Positions 13,197 through 25,015 of a stretch of 64,000 nucleotides of DNA are shown here, piece after piece (position 1 is the stretch's first letter; each line of letters opens with the position of its first letter). The translations under genes and the position numbers were made by a program. The notes under the pieces are model-generated. The model was given only the letters and a program-made list of their open reading frames with translations. It had not been told where the DNA came from and did no database searches. Location: assembly GCF_016859285.1 (NCBI RefSeq), contig NC_053407.1, positions 18,968,699 through 19,032,698 on the forward strand, in the 5' to 3' direction. Source of the stretch: Xiphias gladius (lineage: Eukaryota > Chordata > Actinopteri > Istiophoriformes > Xiphiidae).

Positions 13197-14035
13197 CATA
13201 GAATAGTCATCAAAGGAAACCTTTCCTGCGTCTTCATCACGAGCGTCAGATGTTTGCAAAGGAACATCTAAACAAGCCTGATGAAGTTTGGAAACAAGTC
13301 CTGTGGACAGATGATGTTAAGATACATCTTTTTGGCTGCAATGAGCAAAGGTATGTTTTGAAAAATGGTGCAGAATTTCATGATAAGAACAGCTCTCCAG
13401 CTGTTAACCTTTGAGTGTGATCGATCACGCTTTGGCGTTGTGTTGCAGCCAGTAGCACTGGGAAAATTTCACTGGTAGAGGGAAGAATGGATTCGATCAA
13501 ATACCAGCATTTTCTGGGAGCAAGCATCACACCGTCTTTAAAAAAACTGCAGCTGAAAAGAGGATGGCCTCAACAACTGGATAATGATCCTAAACACACC
13601 TCAAAATCCACAATCGTCTACCTCAAGAGACACAAACTGAAGGTTTTGCCATCGCCCTCAAACCCCCCCTGATCTAAACATCATCGAAAATCTGTGGATA
13701 GACGTCAAAAGAGCAGCGCATGCAAGACGACCCAAGAATCTCACAGAACTGGAAGCCTTTTGCAAGGAAGAATGAGCAAAAATCCTCCAAAGACTCTTGG
13801 CTGCTGCAAGAAGTGTTGACAAGCTGTGACATTTGCCTAAAGGGGGTGTTACGAAGTACTGACCGTGGATGGTACACAAACTTTTGTTTTCAGGCCCTTT
13901 CCCTTTTTTTTAAATTTTGAAACTCTAAAAGATGGAAATAAAAAAGTAATTTTGCTTAAAGAAATGTGTCATTTTTAGCAGCCTTTTGGAAATCAGGTCA
14001 AGTTTTGGTCACTTAGCTATTCATAGTAACCTGTG
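13197..14035 (+). mobile_element. Tc1/mariner-family transposon relic with broken transposase
   Basis: Plus-strand translation in several frames gives the C-terminal half of a Tc1-like DDE transposase. Visible pieces are an LWTDDVKIHLFG-like segment near 13300 (first catalytic Asp context), GWPQQLDNDPKHTSKS near 13565 (second Asp context) and a distal helical part to about 13840. The frame is interrupted by several stops and shifts, so it is inactive. The 3' flank (about 13950-14035) matches the usual noncoding tail of such elements. The 5' part and both inverted ends are missing. It belongs to a group similar to the relic at 34.0-34.8 kb. Confidence 0.8.
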
Positions 14036-14092
14036 CAGGAAAATTTCGAGATGAGGACGTGGAGAGGACTTCCTGTAGAGCAGGGTTTTTTG

Positions 14093-14127
14093 TTTTGTGT
14101 TGTTTTGTTTTGTTTTGTTTTGTTTTT
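14093..14127. repeat. (GTTTT)n simple repeat
   Basis: About six units of GTTTT or TTTTG in a row. Confidence 0.85.
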
Positions 14128-14235
14128 TTAATTTGCCCTATGCAAGGCTGACAAGATGAAATCAGAGTAGACTCTGAACAACAAGGACTGTATCTCAGTT
14201 TGGATGGACATTTATGCCCATACAAAACTGAGGCA

Positions 14236-14525
14236 TCATTTAGTTCATTTAAGTCAATTTAATTTAATTCAATTTAAAAAATTTGTTTTAATATAATGAA
14301 ATTGATTTAAATCAGTTTAACTTAATTTATTTAATTTAATTTAATGAAACTGAGTTATTTTTACCCAATTTTATTTATGTATTTCAATTCCATTACTTTA
14401 GCCCTTTTATTTATTTAAACTGACTGATTTAGCTTCACTCAAATTAATTAATTAAATTTAATATTTGATTGATTTAATATTATTTAATTGATTTAACTAA
14501 ATTTTAATCAATTAATTAGTTATTT
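14236..14525. repeat. AT-rich array built on TTTAATTTAA words
   Basis: Nearly all of this stretch is composed of TTTAATT/AATTTAA-like words with frequent TTTAATTGA variants, an imperfect tandem repeat with no stable period. The same composition surrounds the SINE-like copies at 18.2 and 19.7 kb. No gene. Confidence 0.8.
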
Positions 14526-15399
14526 TGTAGTGTCCAAATTATGACGATTTAAGCGAGTTAATCTTTCAGGAAATAACCCTGCAATATTCTGGTGACAGAT
14601 GATCAATAACTGGACTCGTTGTTGCTGGAAAAGAAGGCAAGCTGGACTGTTAAATTAGTATTTACTCCTCCTGTACTGTCTAGTAGATATTTTTGTTAGT
14701 GATTTATGAATATTATAATAGACAATGACGGTCTGAAGATGTGACTGTGAAAGCTGACTAAGTTGCCTTCCATTTTTAGTATGTCTTTTTATACTTCGCA
14801 ATCTCTGGCTGACAAATGCACTGTAGCGGGTAAAATGCATGAATTCTGATATGACTGTTCAGACTAAGGTCACCTTGGCTCCATCTGGTTTGTGCCTGAA
14901 CAAGGACCAACATCAGCATTACAAAGGAGTTATGTTTTTCAGTTTACTCTGTAATAAAAACAGATCCGTGTCCCAAATACACAGAGGGGGAAAAAAAAGC
15001 CTGATTTTGACCATTTTACCTGCTGTTTAAATGTAGCCTAAAATACACAGCTATATGTATAAGTGTATAAAATATAAGTACCAGATTGCAAATCACAGAA
15101 TATGATATCTGATTGTCTAAATTAAACTTTAGTCACTGTTTGCATGATACGGCCATATGGTATCTCACTTACAAACCCTGTCAATCAAGGTAAATGGTAA
15201 ATGGCTGCATTGAAAATGTATATGCAGCACTTTAGATCTGGCTTATATGAATTTATGGTGTCTTGTAAGACTATGAGGGCTGGAAATAGTTATTACACAA
15301 TAATACAAAATTTCATTCATTATTCAGTCTAATATTTTCTTTAAACTTTGGTCTATCTTTCTGTCTTCTTTTTTAGCTGTTGTTTTTTTTTTCTTTCAG

Positions 15400-17020
15400 C
15401 GCGAGAAAAAAGAAGCGGAAGAACAGCCGTAGTAGATCGTCCGCATTGTCCTCCTCCACTTCATCATCATGATCTACTTCATCATCTTCATCCTCATGGT
15501 CCTCTTCTTCATCACGTTCATCACACTAATCCAGCCGCATTGGAAGGAGCTCCAGCAGCAGTGGTAAGTGTACAAAGTCGACAATACATCTGAGAATGTT
15601 TGGCTGGTAAGCCCTTCTTTTTGGTCTGTTGGTGCTTTGTGTATTTTTATTATCAGAACTATACTAATACACTGACAGATTTGACTCAACGTGTTGCTTT
15701 TTGCTGTTGTTTTTAGACTCCTGCAATAAATCCAAAAAGCAGTCTAAGAAAATGAAAAAGGAGAAACAACACAAAAAAGTAAGTTTGGTTTCATGCTTTT
15801 TTTTAAAGTCACTCACAGAAAACTGAGTGTCACTTATTTTGTATTCTGAACCAGAAAGAGAAGAAAGAGAAGCACCATAAACGACAAGACAAGAAAGCAA
15901 AAAGAGGAGAAAACTCGGGACCTGCAGGTATCTCAGGTAGCAAAAAACAGAAAAAAAAACCAAAACATGCATTCAAATTCATTCAACAACAGTCCATTCA
16001 AATTCTCAATAGACAAGGAATGTTTTTCCATACATTGTGTCCCACAGTATATTGTTCTTCTAGCTAGGTATATAGATATATAATATATCCTGTAAAATGT
16101 TTTCATAGTTTCCCAGCCAGTACTTTCACAGGTAGCATTGTGTATTTACATGTTAATTTGCAACATCACTGCCTAACATCATCATTAGGTGCTCTCTCCA
16201 CTGCCAAAGCTTAACTATAGAATAACTATATTTATCCTCATTCTCAGGATGAAAACACGTAACACGCTGTCCTCTTTCATCTGTTCTTTTAAAGGGGAGC
16301 AATCGAGTGGATAACCCCCCCACTCCCACCCCCGTTTTGCCTTGTTTGTTTCCTCCACCTCGACAAGATTTTTTTATTTTTAATCTTGAAGCCATTTAAT
16401 GTGACCGTAATAGGTGGTTATGTTGATCATTTTATAACATTTTTGGAAGGATTTGGCAGGCCAATCCTTCTAATATCATGAACATATTACAATTCATGTG
16501 CCACACAGTAATGTTGAAACTTTGAGATCCAAGTAATTCTTCTTCATTTAACCATGTGGTTCCTTGTAAGTGACATTTGTTATCATAGGGTAATTATGTA
16601 ACTTTGTCAATGTCATTTTAATTTTTTTGTAATGTAGGAAACCCCAAAAACTTACATTTGTTTTTCTTTCAGTACTTGAAGGAAAGGAATAAAGGCAAGT
16701 ACAACATGATTTCAGGAAAGCAGATAAAGATTAAAGTAAAGAAGTCAAAGAAAGACAAACAGGTAATCGCACTTTTTTGCTGTCAAGTAATCGACCCGAT
16801 GTGCCTTTTATAGCCTGTGAATGGATTATTTGGTTTGGCTCACATCTGCCCTCTTTTTTTTCTTTTTTTGTTACAGCGTTATAAAATTCAGACAGAACTT
16901 CTTGACTGCTTGAACGCTACCCTGTGGCGCCACTGTGGACGCCAGTGGCAGTGTATGGGCGCGGACGTGTCAGCAAAACTCAGCAAACAAGAACTCTGCT
17001 TTGCAGGAGAACAAAAATGA
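15400..17020 (+). pseudogene. unrecognised lysine- and RS-rich multi-exon gene, apparently broken
   Basis: Five splice-flanked segments read in the plus direction: 15400-15563, 15717-15778, 15855-15927, 16673-16762 and 16877-17020 (TGA at 17018). Each has a good polypyrimidine-AG and a GT donor where expected. The first gives KKRKNSRSRSSA followed by a serine run; the second and third are lysine-rich (for example KKQSKKMKKEKQHKK); the fourth contains KGKYNMISGKQIKIKVKKSK; the last begins RYKIQTELLDCLNATL. The first three join in frame, but segment 1 has two in-frame stops (TGA at 15470 and TAA at 15524) and segments 3 and 4 do not join in phase. The composition resembles nuclear speckle or FAM133-like proteins, but I cannot name the family. 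It could be a decaying gene, or a live gene with a missed exon and a different frame in segment 1. Confidence 0.45.
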
Positions 17021-18170
17021 AAAGTTTTCTAAGGAACGAGGTGATGAATACGAATTGAATGGACACACAGGGGCAGCTCTGAGCCGGATGGAGGGAAGGA
17101 GCTGTATCTCTTGAAGCAAAGTAAGAGGCTGCCGTCTAGGTTCCCGGTTCTAAAGCTCGTACTCTGATAGCTTTTGTGACATGACAAGAGTTTGGGTTGA
17201 ACAGTTTCATCTGTGTCCACTGACAGTTTGGTTGGAGATTTGGGTGTGTTATGCTAGTTGTGGCTAATGTAGCCTCAAGTATCCAGCTTCATGCAGAGAG
17301 GAGGAGTGGCATACAGAGATCTGGTGAGCTCACTTCTTTCTTAGTCCACACCACCATTTTTTTTTACAATTTTCAAATATACCAGTGCTGCAAAGAGTAA
17401 CCTCACTTGAGGACATTTATCAGATTTCACCCAACTCCCCCAGGAGCTACAAAAGGCTTTACACAATTTTTTTTTCCAAACATGAAGTAGAACTCCCACA
17501 GACCTCTGAATGGACTTTGATGTGTAAAATCAGTAAAGTTCTTCTTTAAGGTTTTAGATATTTTTTACCAGCTGGCAGTGTCACTCATTCACATCAACTT
17601 TATTACATTTCCACAGTAAAACTTGGCCGTTGGAACCACAGTGTTATCAGTGTGTAATGATATCCCTTACACTCTACATTTTGTTTAAAATAATATGAGA
17701 ACTGAATCTGTGTTGTGTTTGAGGATTACTGTACGTCTTACTTGTAACGTTCACTTCCCAAATTCTTTCACTTCTGTTATGAATCTTGTTTCAACACCAG
17801 TTATTTTATTAAACTGAAATACAAAACGCAATCACTGTTAGCCCCCCCAGTATCATACCACATGCATAACACATGGGCCTACATACCCTAGGCAGTGAGT
17901 CACCGGTTCAACTCTGAATGAAATCGAGACAGATCGAGATTTTAGACATTTCTTTTGCTTTAAGTTGTCATTATGAAGTAAATGTTGATTGCACAATGTC
18001 ATGGCTTTAGAATAATGACGCCATCGGCATTTAGATTCTTTCCTTATGAGCCTCGCTTTCACTATGCAGTTCTGCACGAAATCTCCCGGGAAAATGAAGG
18101 CTCAATTTACGGCACAAACAAAGAGCATCTGCCATTATTCAACTAAAATAGGAAGAAATGAGTGCCCTTT
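17021..18170. other. 3' flank of the broken gene and intergenic DNA
   Basis: No supported coding exon. The first few hundred bases could be a 3'UTR of the 15.4-17.0 kb gene; an ATTAAA hexamer is at about 17807. Remaining frames are short and unremarkable. Confidence 0.4.
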
Positions 18171-18177
18171 TTTCCCT

Positions 18178-18294
18178 GGTAGATGACACGCAGGAAATGG
18201 TCCGGCTGCCTGGGAGTCAGGGTCTCGCTGCCCAGGGCATTTATGTGGAGGGGGAATGCTACCTAACCACTTGGCTATTGGGTCATCCCATTTA
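18178..18294 (-). mobile_element. tRNA-derived SINE-like copy (short)
   Basis: On the minus strand this reads as a decayed pol III head: GGGATGACCCAATAGCCAAG followed by TGGTTAGG, which fits an A box (TRGCNNAGYNGG), and a weaker B-box-like stretch near GCGAGACCCTGACTCCC. It resembles a Leu/Ser-type tRNA derivative. The same sequence recurs at 19692-19910, and both copies are embedded in AT-rich TTTAATT arrays. Confidence 0.55.
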
Positions 18295-19130
18295 AGTTAA
18301 GTTTAATGAGCTGAATTAAATTCAATTTACTGTACGAAATTAAATTGAGTTCAATTAATTCAATTCAAATAAAAGGAAGTGCTAAATTAAATTACATGTA
18401 TTGAATTAAATTTACTCAATTAAACTGAGTTAAATTTGCTCAAAATTTACTAATCAATACTGATATGTATGAGGATGCTTGAGATTGCTGAAATGTGCAC
18501 ACATAGATACAGTTGCACTCAAGCCAACATGGAGGATTTTTAGTCAAAATGTCATAAGAGTCAAAGGGGAAAATGAAAAAATATTCTGATGTACATGACA
18601 ACATGACAACAACATCTTCATCATCTGTTGAGCCTAGAGCCTTAGCTTTATTTGAGTAAACTTAATTTTATTTAATTAATTTTACTCAAATTAATTTAAT
18701 TGAATAAATTTAAATCAATTTTATATTTTTTATTTTATTTATTTAACTCAATGTAATTTATTTGAATAAATGTAATTTCATTTATTTGAATAAATTTAAA
18801 TAAATTTGATTAATTTCACTCAATTAGATTTAATTTACTAAAAGTTCCTTTGAGTGAATTTAATTTCATTTATTTGAGTAAATTACTTTTTAATGCAAAT
18901 TTACTTTAATTTAAAACATTTAATCCTTTTAATATGATTAATTTAATTTGACTCCGTTTAATCGACTTAAGTAAATTCAAGTTAGTTAAATTTAATTTAA
19001 GTAACTCAATTTAATTTAATTTAATTTAATTTGTTAATTAAATTCAGTAAATTAGTAAAGTTTATCTTATTTTATTAATTTCACTCAATTTTATTCATTT
19101 GAGGAGATTTAATCTAATTACAGTTCACTG
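18295..19130. repeat. AT-rich TTTAATT-type arrays
   Basis: Two blocks (about 18295-18450 and 18640-19130) are made almost wholly of TTTAATT/AATTTAA words, separated by about 190 bp of ordinary sequence. Same composition as 14236-14525, 19520-19690 and 19920-20000. Confidence 0.8.
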
Positions 19131-19231
19131 TAGACCCTTTGTTGAGCTATCTTCTTTGAGGAACATCCCTTGGAGGTGGAAACAAATCAGAATTAAGAGC
19201 GGCCTGTTTTTGGAACATATTTCAATTTCAC

Positions 19232-19520
19232 AATTACACCTGGATTACAAGTGTTTCACTAAAGGTTGTGAAATTTGAGTTGACATTTGGGAACACTGAA
19301 TGCTCCATTCAGAAGTATGCCAGATGTCAAATTTTAAGGAAAAGACCCTTATATTTTGACATTTGAATGTGGTGTTCAGAGTTCCCAAACGTCAAAGTGA
19401 CAAGCAGGTACATTTTTGACATGTAGGTTGACATTTTGGAACACCAGCAACCCCATTCAAAAGTGTCCCAAATGTCAAAATATAGGGGTCACTTCATTAT
19501 ATTTTGACCCTAAGCATACC
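19232..19520. repeat. unit with repeated and inverted TTTGACATTTGGGAAC-like motifs
   Basis: GACATTTGGGAACACTGAAT near 19283 recurs as GACATTTTGGAACACCAGCA near 19430 (direct), and both face inverted relatives such as GAGTTCCCAAACGTCAAAGT near 19378 and TCCCAAATGTCAAAATATAG near 19466. The result is an internally palindromic segment of about 250 bp flanked by AT-rich arrays. No gene. Confidence 0.55.
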
Positions 19521-19691
19521 TTTGAATGTTAATATAATTAATTGAATTTAATGAAAATTACTCAGTTAAAGTAAATTAATTAAATTAAATAAAGTTAAAT
19601 GTACTAAATTGAATTATTTTGAGTTAAATTAATAAAATAAAATAATTGAAATTTAGTTAAACTGAATAAGTTAATACATTTAATTAAATTA

Positions 19692-19910
19692 GGGACAGTG
19701 AGGACAGACAGGAAATGCGGGGAAAGAAATGCTGCAAATGGTGCAGCTGACTGGGAGTCAAACCAGGGACTGACTGCCCAGGGTATTTATACAGATATGG
19801 TATACTCCCTAACCACTCGGCTGAGTCAAAACCAGGAGGACTGACTGAGGTATTTATTATACAGATATGGTATACTCCCTAACCACTCGGCTATCAGGTC
19901 ATCCCAGTTG
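19692..19910 (-). mobile_element. tRNA-derived SINE-like copy with a tandemly doubled head
   Basis: Minus strand: GATAGCCGAGTGGTTAGGGA fits a pol III A box and CCTGGTTTGACTCCCAG fits a B box, about 50 nt apart as in tRNA-Leu/Ser-like genes. The tail region contains CATTTCCTGTCTGTCCTCAC. A block of about 70 bp is present twice in tandem (19754-19822 and 19823-19892), so the A-box part exists twice. The pieces do not fold into an intact tRNA, hence a SINE-like repeat rather than a tRNA gene. Confidence 0.6.
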
Positions 19911-19978
19911 GGGGTACTATGATCAACTGAATTAAAGTAAATCTTCTCAGTCAAAATAAATTGAATTAAATCAATTAA

Positions 19979-21205
19979 ACAAAATTAATTGGACGAACCA
20001 ACATAATTATAAATATAAGGATTAATTTGAATACTTGGATGAAAATCCCTGAAGTCTGGAACCCTTTGACATCACCAAATGCTGAGTTTCCTCCTTTGAG
20101 ATGCTTTGCCAGGCCTTTACTGCAGCCGCCTTCAGTTGCTGCTGGTTTGTCTTTTGTCTTTCTTGGGTCTTTCTGCCCTCAGTTTTATCTTCGCGCAGTG
20201 AAAAACATGCTCAATTGGGTTGCGATCAGGTGACTCACTTGGCCAATGAAGAATATGCCATTTCTTTGCCTTGAGAAGCTCTAGGGTTGCTTTCGCAGTA
20301 TGTTTTGGGTCATTATCCATCTGTCCTGTGAAGCACCATCCTATCAGTTTTGCAGCATGTGGCTGAATCTGAGCAAATAGTATAGCCCTATACACTTCAG
20401 AATTCATCCTGCTACTTCTATTGGCAGTCACATCAACAACCCCCAGTGACCTAGTTCCATTGGCAGCCACGCATGCCCATGCCATACCACTGCCTCCACC
20501 ATGTTTGAAAGGTTGATGTGGTATGTTTTGGATCATGAGCCGTTCCTTTCCTTCTACATATTCTTCTCATCCCATCATTCTGGTACAAGTGAATCTCGGT
20601 TCCATCTGTCCAAAGAATCTTGTTCCTGAACTGGGCAGGTTTTTTTAGATGTTTTCTGGCAAAGTCTAATCTGGCCTTCCTGTTCTTGAGTGTTACCCGT
20701 GGTTTGCACCTTATGGTAAACCCTCTGTATATAAATTGATGAAGGCGTCTCTTGGTTGTAGATTTTGATGATACCTCTACGGCCTCTACAGTGTTCTTGA
20801 CCTGACTAGATGTTGTGGAGGGTTTTTCTTCACCCAGGAAAAAATTCTGCAATCATCTACTTCAGTTGTCTTCTGTGGTTTTCACGTCTGGAATCAACTC
20901 CAGACCTTTTTCCTGCTTCATATGTTATGAAATAACAAGGCAACAGGCCACACCTTGCCACGAAGCTGCTTATCGGTCAATTGTCCACCAACTTTTGAGC
21001 CTCTGAAATTGAGGGACTATCTATAAAAATGGCTCTAATTCCTAAAGGGTTCATGCGCTATTTTTGTTGAACCCCTTGAATTAAAGCTTAAAGTCTACAC
21101 TTCAATCACATCTTTATGGCTTAGTTTCAAATACATTGTGGTGGTTTACAGAGGCAAAATTACAAAAACTATGTCACTGTCCTAATACTTATGGACCTAA
21201 CTGTA
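19979..21205 (-). mobile_element. Tc1-like transposon, one end lost, transposase frameshifted
   Basis: The right end carries a recognisable Tc1-family inverted terminus: GTGGTGGTTTACAGAGGCAA near 21138, ending at about 21205 with ACTTATGGACCTAACTGTA. The left end stops inside the element's noncoding part (AAAATTAATTGGACGAACCA at 19980), so the matching terminus is missing. Between them lies a minus-strand transposase (see separate entry). The element sits directly beside an AT-rich array, which may have replaced the lost end. Confidence 0.85.
20132..20852 (-). pseudogene. Tc1-like DDE transposase, frameshifted
   Basis: Two overlapping minus-strand frames (20852-20451 and 20536-20132) together cover most of a Tc1 transposase. 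The first holds part of the DNA-binding region and the first catalytic Asp context (ILWTDGTEIHLYQNDG). The second holds the second Asp context (MDNDPKHTAKATLELLKAKK) and the final Glu context (SPDRNPIEHVFHCAK). The two parts are in different frames, joined near 20500, so at least one indel has inactivated it. The N-terminal helix-turn-helix part upstream of 20852 is degraded. Confidence 0.85.
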
Positions 21206-21209
21206 CATA

Positions 21210-24200
21210 TCCAGCACTTCCTCTAACTTCTAACTTATACAAGATATAACAAACACGTAGCAGGTAATAACACCATGTAGTGGCTAAAGGACTTTACTTT
21301 ACCTCTTAAATGGAGTGACATAATTAGTTCAGACTACCCAGCAGCTTTCAAATTTGTCCTGATCAAGTCTTAATAGAAGAGCAACCTTTTCATGTAATTC
21401 TTAATTAAACTTAAATTAAACGTATATGTAATTGTTACAATTTTACGGTTTCTTATTGTCTTTTGAGTTTTATTTTTAAGAACAGAGCTCAATCTATCCT
21501 CTTAAAATCATCACCAGGCAGCACTGACACAGTGTTGACAAAAATAAAGATTGCAAAAATGTCACTGTAATAGGACCTATTTCAACAAAGTTTAAAGTCT
21601 CTGAATGTTTGTTTTTAGTACAGTGCTGAAATAAGCTGTCTGAAGGGTGGAAGAACACATACAGTAGATTAATCTAAAAACCTGTTATATGCTTTGAAAA
21701 ATAATCAACAGTAATGTAAATTATATTACAGAAGATCTCCCATGACAATTCCTAGTGCTTGGAGTACAATGATATTTGTTAAAAGAAAAAAATGAGAGAA
21801 CACAACAAATTCAACAATAATGTAAAACAAAAAACTTAAAGACAGCACTCTTCCATCGTCTTCTACCCTGTGTGTCTGGCCCATGTCAGGGCTATATTCT
21901 GATTAACCTCATTGTGATGAAGACAAATATTCTGCTACCGGTCTACTTCCTGGTGTGGCACCATTATGATGATCTGCATGTTCCAGGCTTTGAACACTAT
22001 GGCCAAACGTGCCAGGTTAGTTCTACTTTCATTAGTTTTTACCGTAGCTATTTTTTTGTTAAACCTCATCAGTCATAATAGATGATGAAGCTTTTATTGA
22101 TTATGTGATCACAAACAATCTTCTTTTGACACTGGTTGCATGTCAGCATTAATGATAGACAGGATGGTAAATTACAATATCTAGTGTCAAACATAGATAA
22201 CATTATTATCACATGAAGAGACTGACCTACATTTTAGGCTCTATTTATCTCGATGGACAAGATATTTCGACGTAATGAGCTTCTCATATGTTCGTTCTGA
22301 AAGAACGGACTGCACGGAGCTTTCTCTTTTTGTTCACGCTTCTGTTCATGAATGAAGTCAGGCCCGGTTCCCTGTAGGACTTGTTTGAATTATTGATACG
22401 GGTGGAATTCATTCAAGTGATACTGTATACCTTGTACAATGTCGTCACATCATGTCACAATTTTTCTTCCAAGATAGAGTCAAGGATTATCCAATCTCTT
22501 ATTCTGAAAAGGTGGATGTGGTGTATTCAGGTGGCCAAGATACATTCATAAATCAATGTAGATGAAGATTTCTTTGATGCAACCAGAAATTGAAAAGTAA
22601 CATTTTTGAGACTGTTTGAATATATGTAATATAAAGCCTGTTTATTTGGACAGTTTTTTTTTGTTTTTTGTTTTTTTGTTTTTGTATAACACAGTTTGTA
22701 TGATACTTGAAATAGGCGGATATCTGTTGGAAGAGTTATTACTTTTGCTTGAAACTGCTATAAGTATCTCTCAGGAAATTCACTGTGCTACGGAGGGAGT
22801 AAGTAAATAGGCCATTAACACGTAGTAACAGATTTTTCAATTGTTAAATATTTCCTGACTTTATTCTGTATATTTTTTTTTTAACATGCATCGATGATAA
22901 AATCTATATTTGTGTTACCATTGATTATCTATATTAAACGTACCACATTTATTGTTTCATATTTTTCTTTTTTTCTCCAGTAGGGGGCAGAATTGTTTTG
23001 ATAAAGTTTTGAATAGTGACAACAGTGGTTTTTGTACTCTAAGAGAATTTTTTTTTCCCATTGTCTTTGAAACATAAGATGTTTAATGTATATTTTTTGT
23101 AGGAATTTATATCTCAATAACTCCAGTCAAATGGAGTCTGGTCAAACTTGTGCATAACACCCTCCAGCAGTCCTGTGCTACATACAACCATACCACAAAT
23201 TCTAACTACCTGTCACTGACTCAAATGGCACCTATAAGAACCAAGAATTATTATTTTAGTTTGGCTCCTTAGACTGTAAATGTACATATTTGATGTCAGA
23301 TCAGCGCTGACCCTCAGCACTTCATTTATTCTGGTGAAGATCTCAGAACAGTTTTTCAGTGTCGGTAACTATTCCCACCCCACATTCTTAAAGTAGGTGA
23401 TTTCTCAGCACTGACTTAAGTTAATGATCAAACCCAATGATAAGGTTTCCAGAGTAACTGTTTTCAAAACAAATCACATTTCAGAGTGCCCGTGCGTAGA
23501 GCCAAAAGCGGAGCACACAAACACTTGTGCATTTCATTCACTGCAGGTCTACCACAGTTTGTGTACAAACATTTATACATCCCCCTAATTAAAACATGAC
23601 TATTCTGGTGGTTGCTTATACAGCATGACACCTGGACGAAGAGCGATCATTCTTAGCAGCCAGTGACACTGAAACCTGGGCAGTGTTCCACACTGTTGCA
23701 CCAAGTGACACCTGTGGAAATGAAATTATTCCACTACTGAAGCGCTGTGATATACGATGTATTTAGGTCTATGCAGTTGTAAATCATAAATAGCATTTTT
23801 GAAATTTTCTATTTTATTGCCATTACTGTATGTGCTGGTAATGTCACCCGGGTCCTCTCATATAAGGTCAATAAAATCAGAAGTTTTAATGTTTATTTTT
23901 TCTGACGTCCTCTAAATTTGGCTTTTTTTCTTTTCACATACTAAACACCTCAACTTCTTCAGCCTATAAAAATCCTTCACATCAAACTGTAGTAAACAAA
24001 GAAAAAAGCAAAGATCACTTTGGTTGGAACACACCAATAATCATTTCCACACTAAGGCCATGGCTTATGACGAGAGATCTCAAGTATACAGTAGGCTTAT
24101 AGAGCTTAATTTTAAGAGGTCGCAGCCAGAAAGGTTGATAAACACTGCCATAAAGTATCTCAACATTTACAGTAGCTTCCTTATATATATAGCCTGGTGA

Positions 24201-24280
24201 TTTGATATTAGAATAAATCACTGTCAATGTCTTTTTTTTTTCTTTTTCGAATGAGGCTGCTTCAATTTGGGTTGTTGTTG
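21210..24280. other. intergenic, no supported gene
   Basis: Only short frames occur. One exon-like patch at 21872-22016 (plus) ends at a GTTAGT donor-like site, but I could not relate it to any family. T-tracts and AT-rich stretches are common. No RNA gene or array seen. Confidence 0.45.
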
Positions 24281-24282
24281 TT

Positions 24283-24620
24283 TTATTGTGGAGGGAAATT
24301 AGACTCAAAATGGTCACCGATGTGTATCCCGTGATCTACAAATGAAAAATAAGATATACAAACGACAACGATTTGTGTTTAATTTTGAATACTCACAAAC
24401 GCAATTTTTAACACATATAAAGCAATTTTACAAATGCACATATTACAACCTGAATAAATATTAATATTTTACATACAGGTGCTTAACTTAGCTTTCAAAA
24501 GGCTTCCTTCTGTGATCATTTTACATTTGCTTGTGGCGTTTTGAGACTCTTTTCAAAGACTTCAGCTCCACACAAATGCATGCTTGGTTTATGTGCCAGT
24601 GGAAAACTGGGACATCTGAG
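24283..24620 (+). repeat. left arm of a large inverted repeat
   Basis: This arm is the reverse complement, with scattered differences, of 25444-25942. Matching landmarks are GACTCAAAATGGTCACC (24302), CCCGTGATCTACAAATGAAA (24328), AATATTAATATTTTACATAC (24457) and GACTTCAGCTCCACACAAAT (24560). Arms of about 340 and 500 bp are separated by about 820 bp. Confidence 0.75.
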
Positions 24621-24646
24621 CATTGTGAATTCATGTGTATTCATGA

Positions 24647-25015
24647 GTTTTTTCTAAATGGACAGAATAGCTCGTCATCCCTCAGTTAGCACACATACAT
24701 TTACCAACTATAGATTCTATACAGTCGCCTATAAATGTAAATATATGGTTTAAATTAGCTACTGCTGGGTAGTGGAATTGTTCTTCTGTTGGGAAAACAG
24801 CCAGTCCAGGCAAAAAGCAAATACTGGCTGGAAACACATTTCGACAAGGAAACAGACTTCGACACAACACCTGTTGTGAAGCAGAAGAACAAGTCCAACA
24901 CCAAGCAATAGCTAATTTAAAGCATATATTTCCATTTATAGGGTACTGTATAGAGTCTATAGTTGATAAATGTATGTGTGTGTGTGGGGGGGCATTCTGT
25001 CTATTTAGAAAAACC
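24647..25015. mobile_element. palindromic (foldback) element nested between the large arms
   Basis: The outer about 140 bp on each side are inverted copies. TTTTTTCTAAATGGACAGAA at the left pairs with TTCTGTCTATTTAGAAAAAC at the right, ACATTTACCAACTATAGATT with its counterpart near 24950, and TTGTTCTTCTG (24779) with CAGAAGAACAAG (24882). A central spacer of about 90 bp holds further inverted words around CAGCCAGTCC and TACTGGCTGG. No open frame. This is the architecture of a foldback or MITE element. Confidence 0.75.

Noticed and set aside
15474-15572. Small hydrophobic protein beginning MIYFIIFILMVLFFIT in the first segment of the broken gene
   Set aside because: It is the off-frame reading of a TCA/TCT serine-codon run; the shifted frame automatically gives Ile/Phe/Leu. 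The segment's splice phase supports the serine frame.
19754-19892. Possible tRNA gene on the minus strand
   Set aside because: A- and B-box-like words are present, but no intact acceptor stem or cloverleaf; it is repeated within AT-rich DNA, so a SINE-like repeat fits better.
21872-22016. Exon-like open stretch followed by a GTTAGT donor
   Set aside because: No matching acceptor with a strong polypyrimidine tract, no partner exons and no recognised family on either strand.
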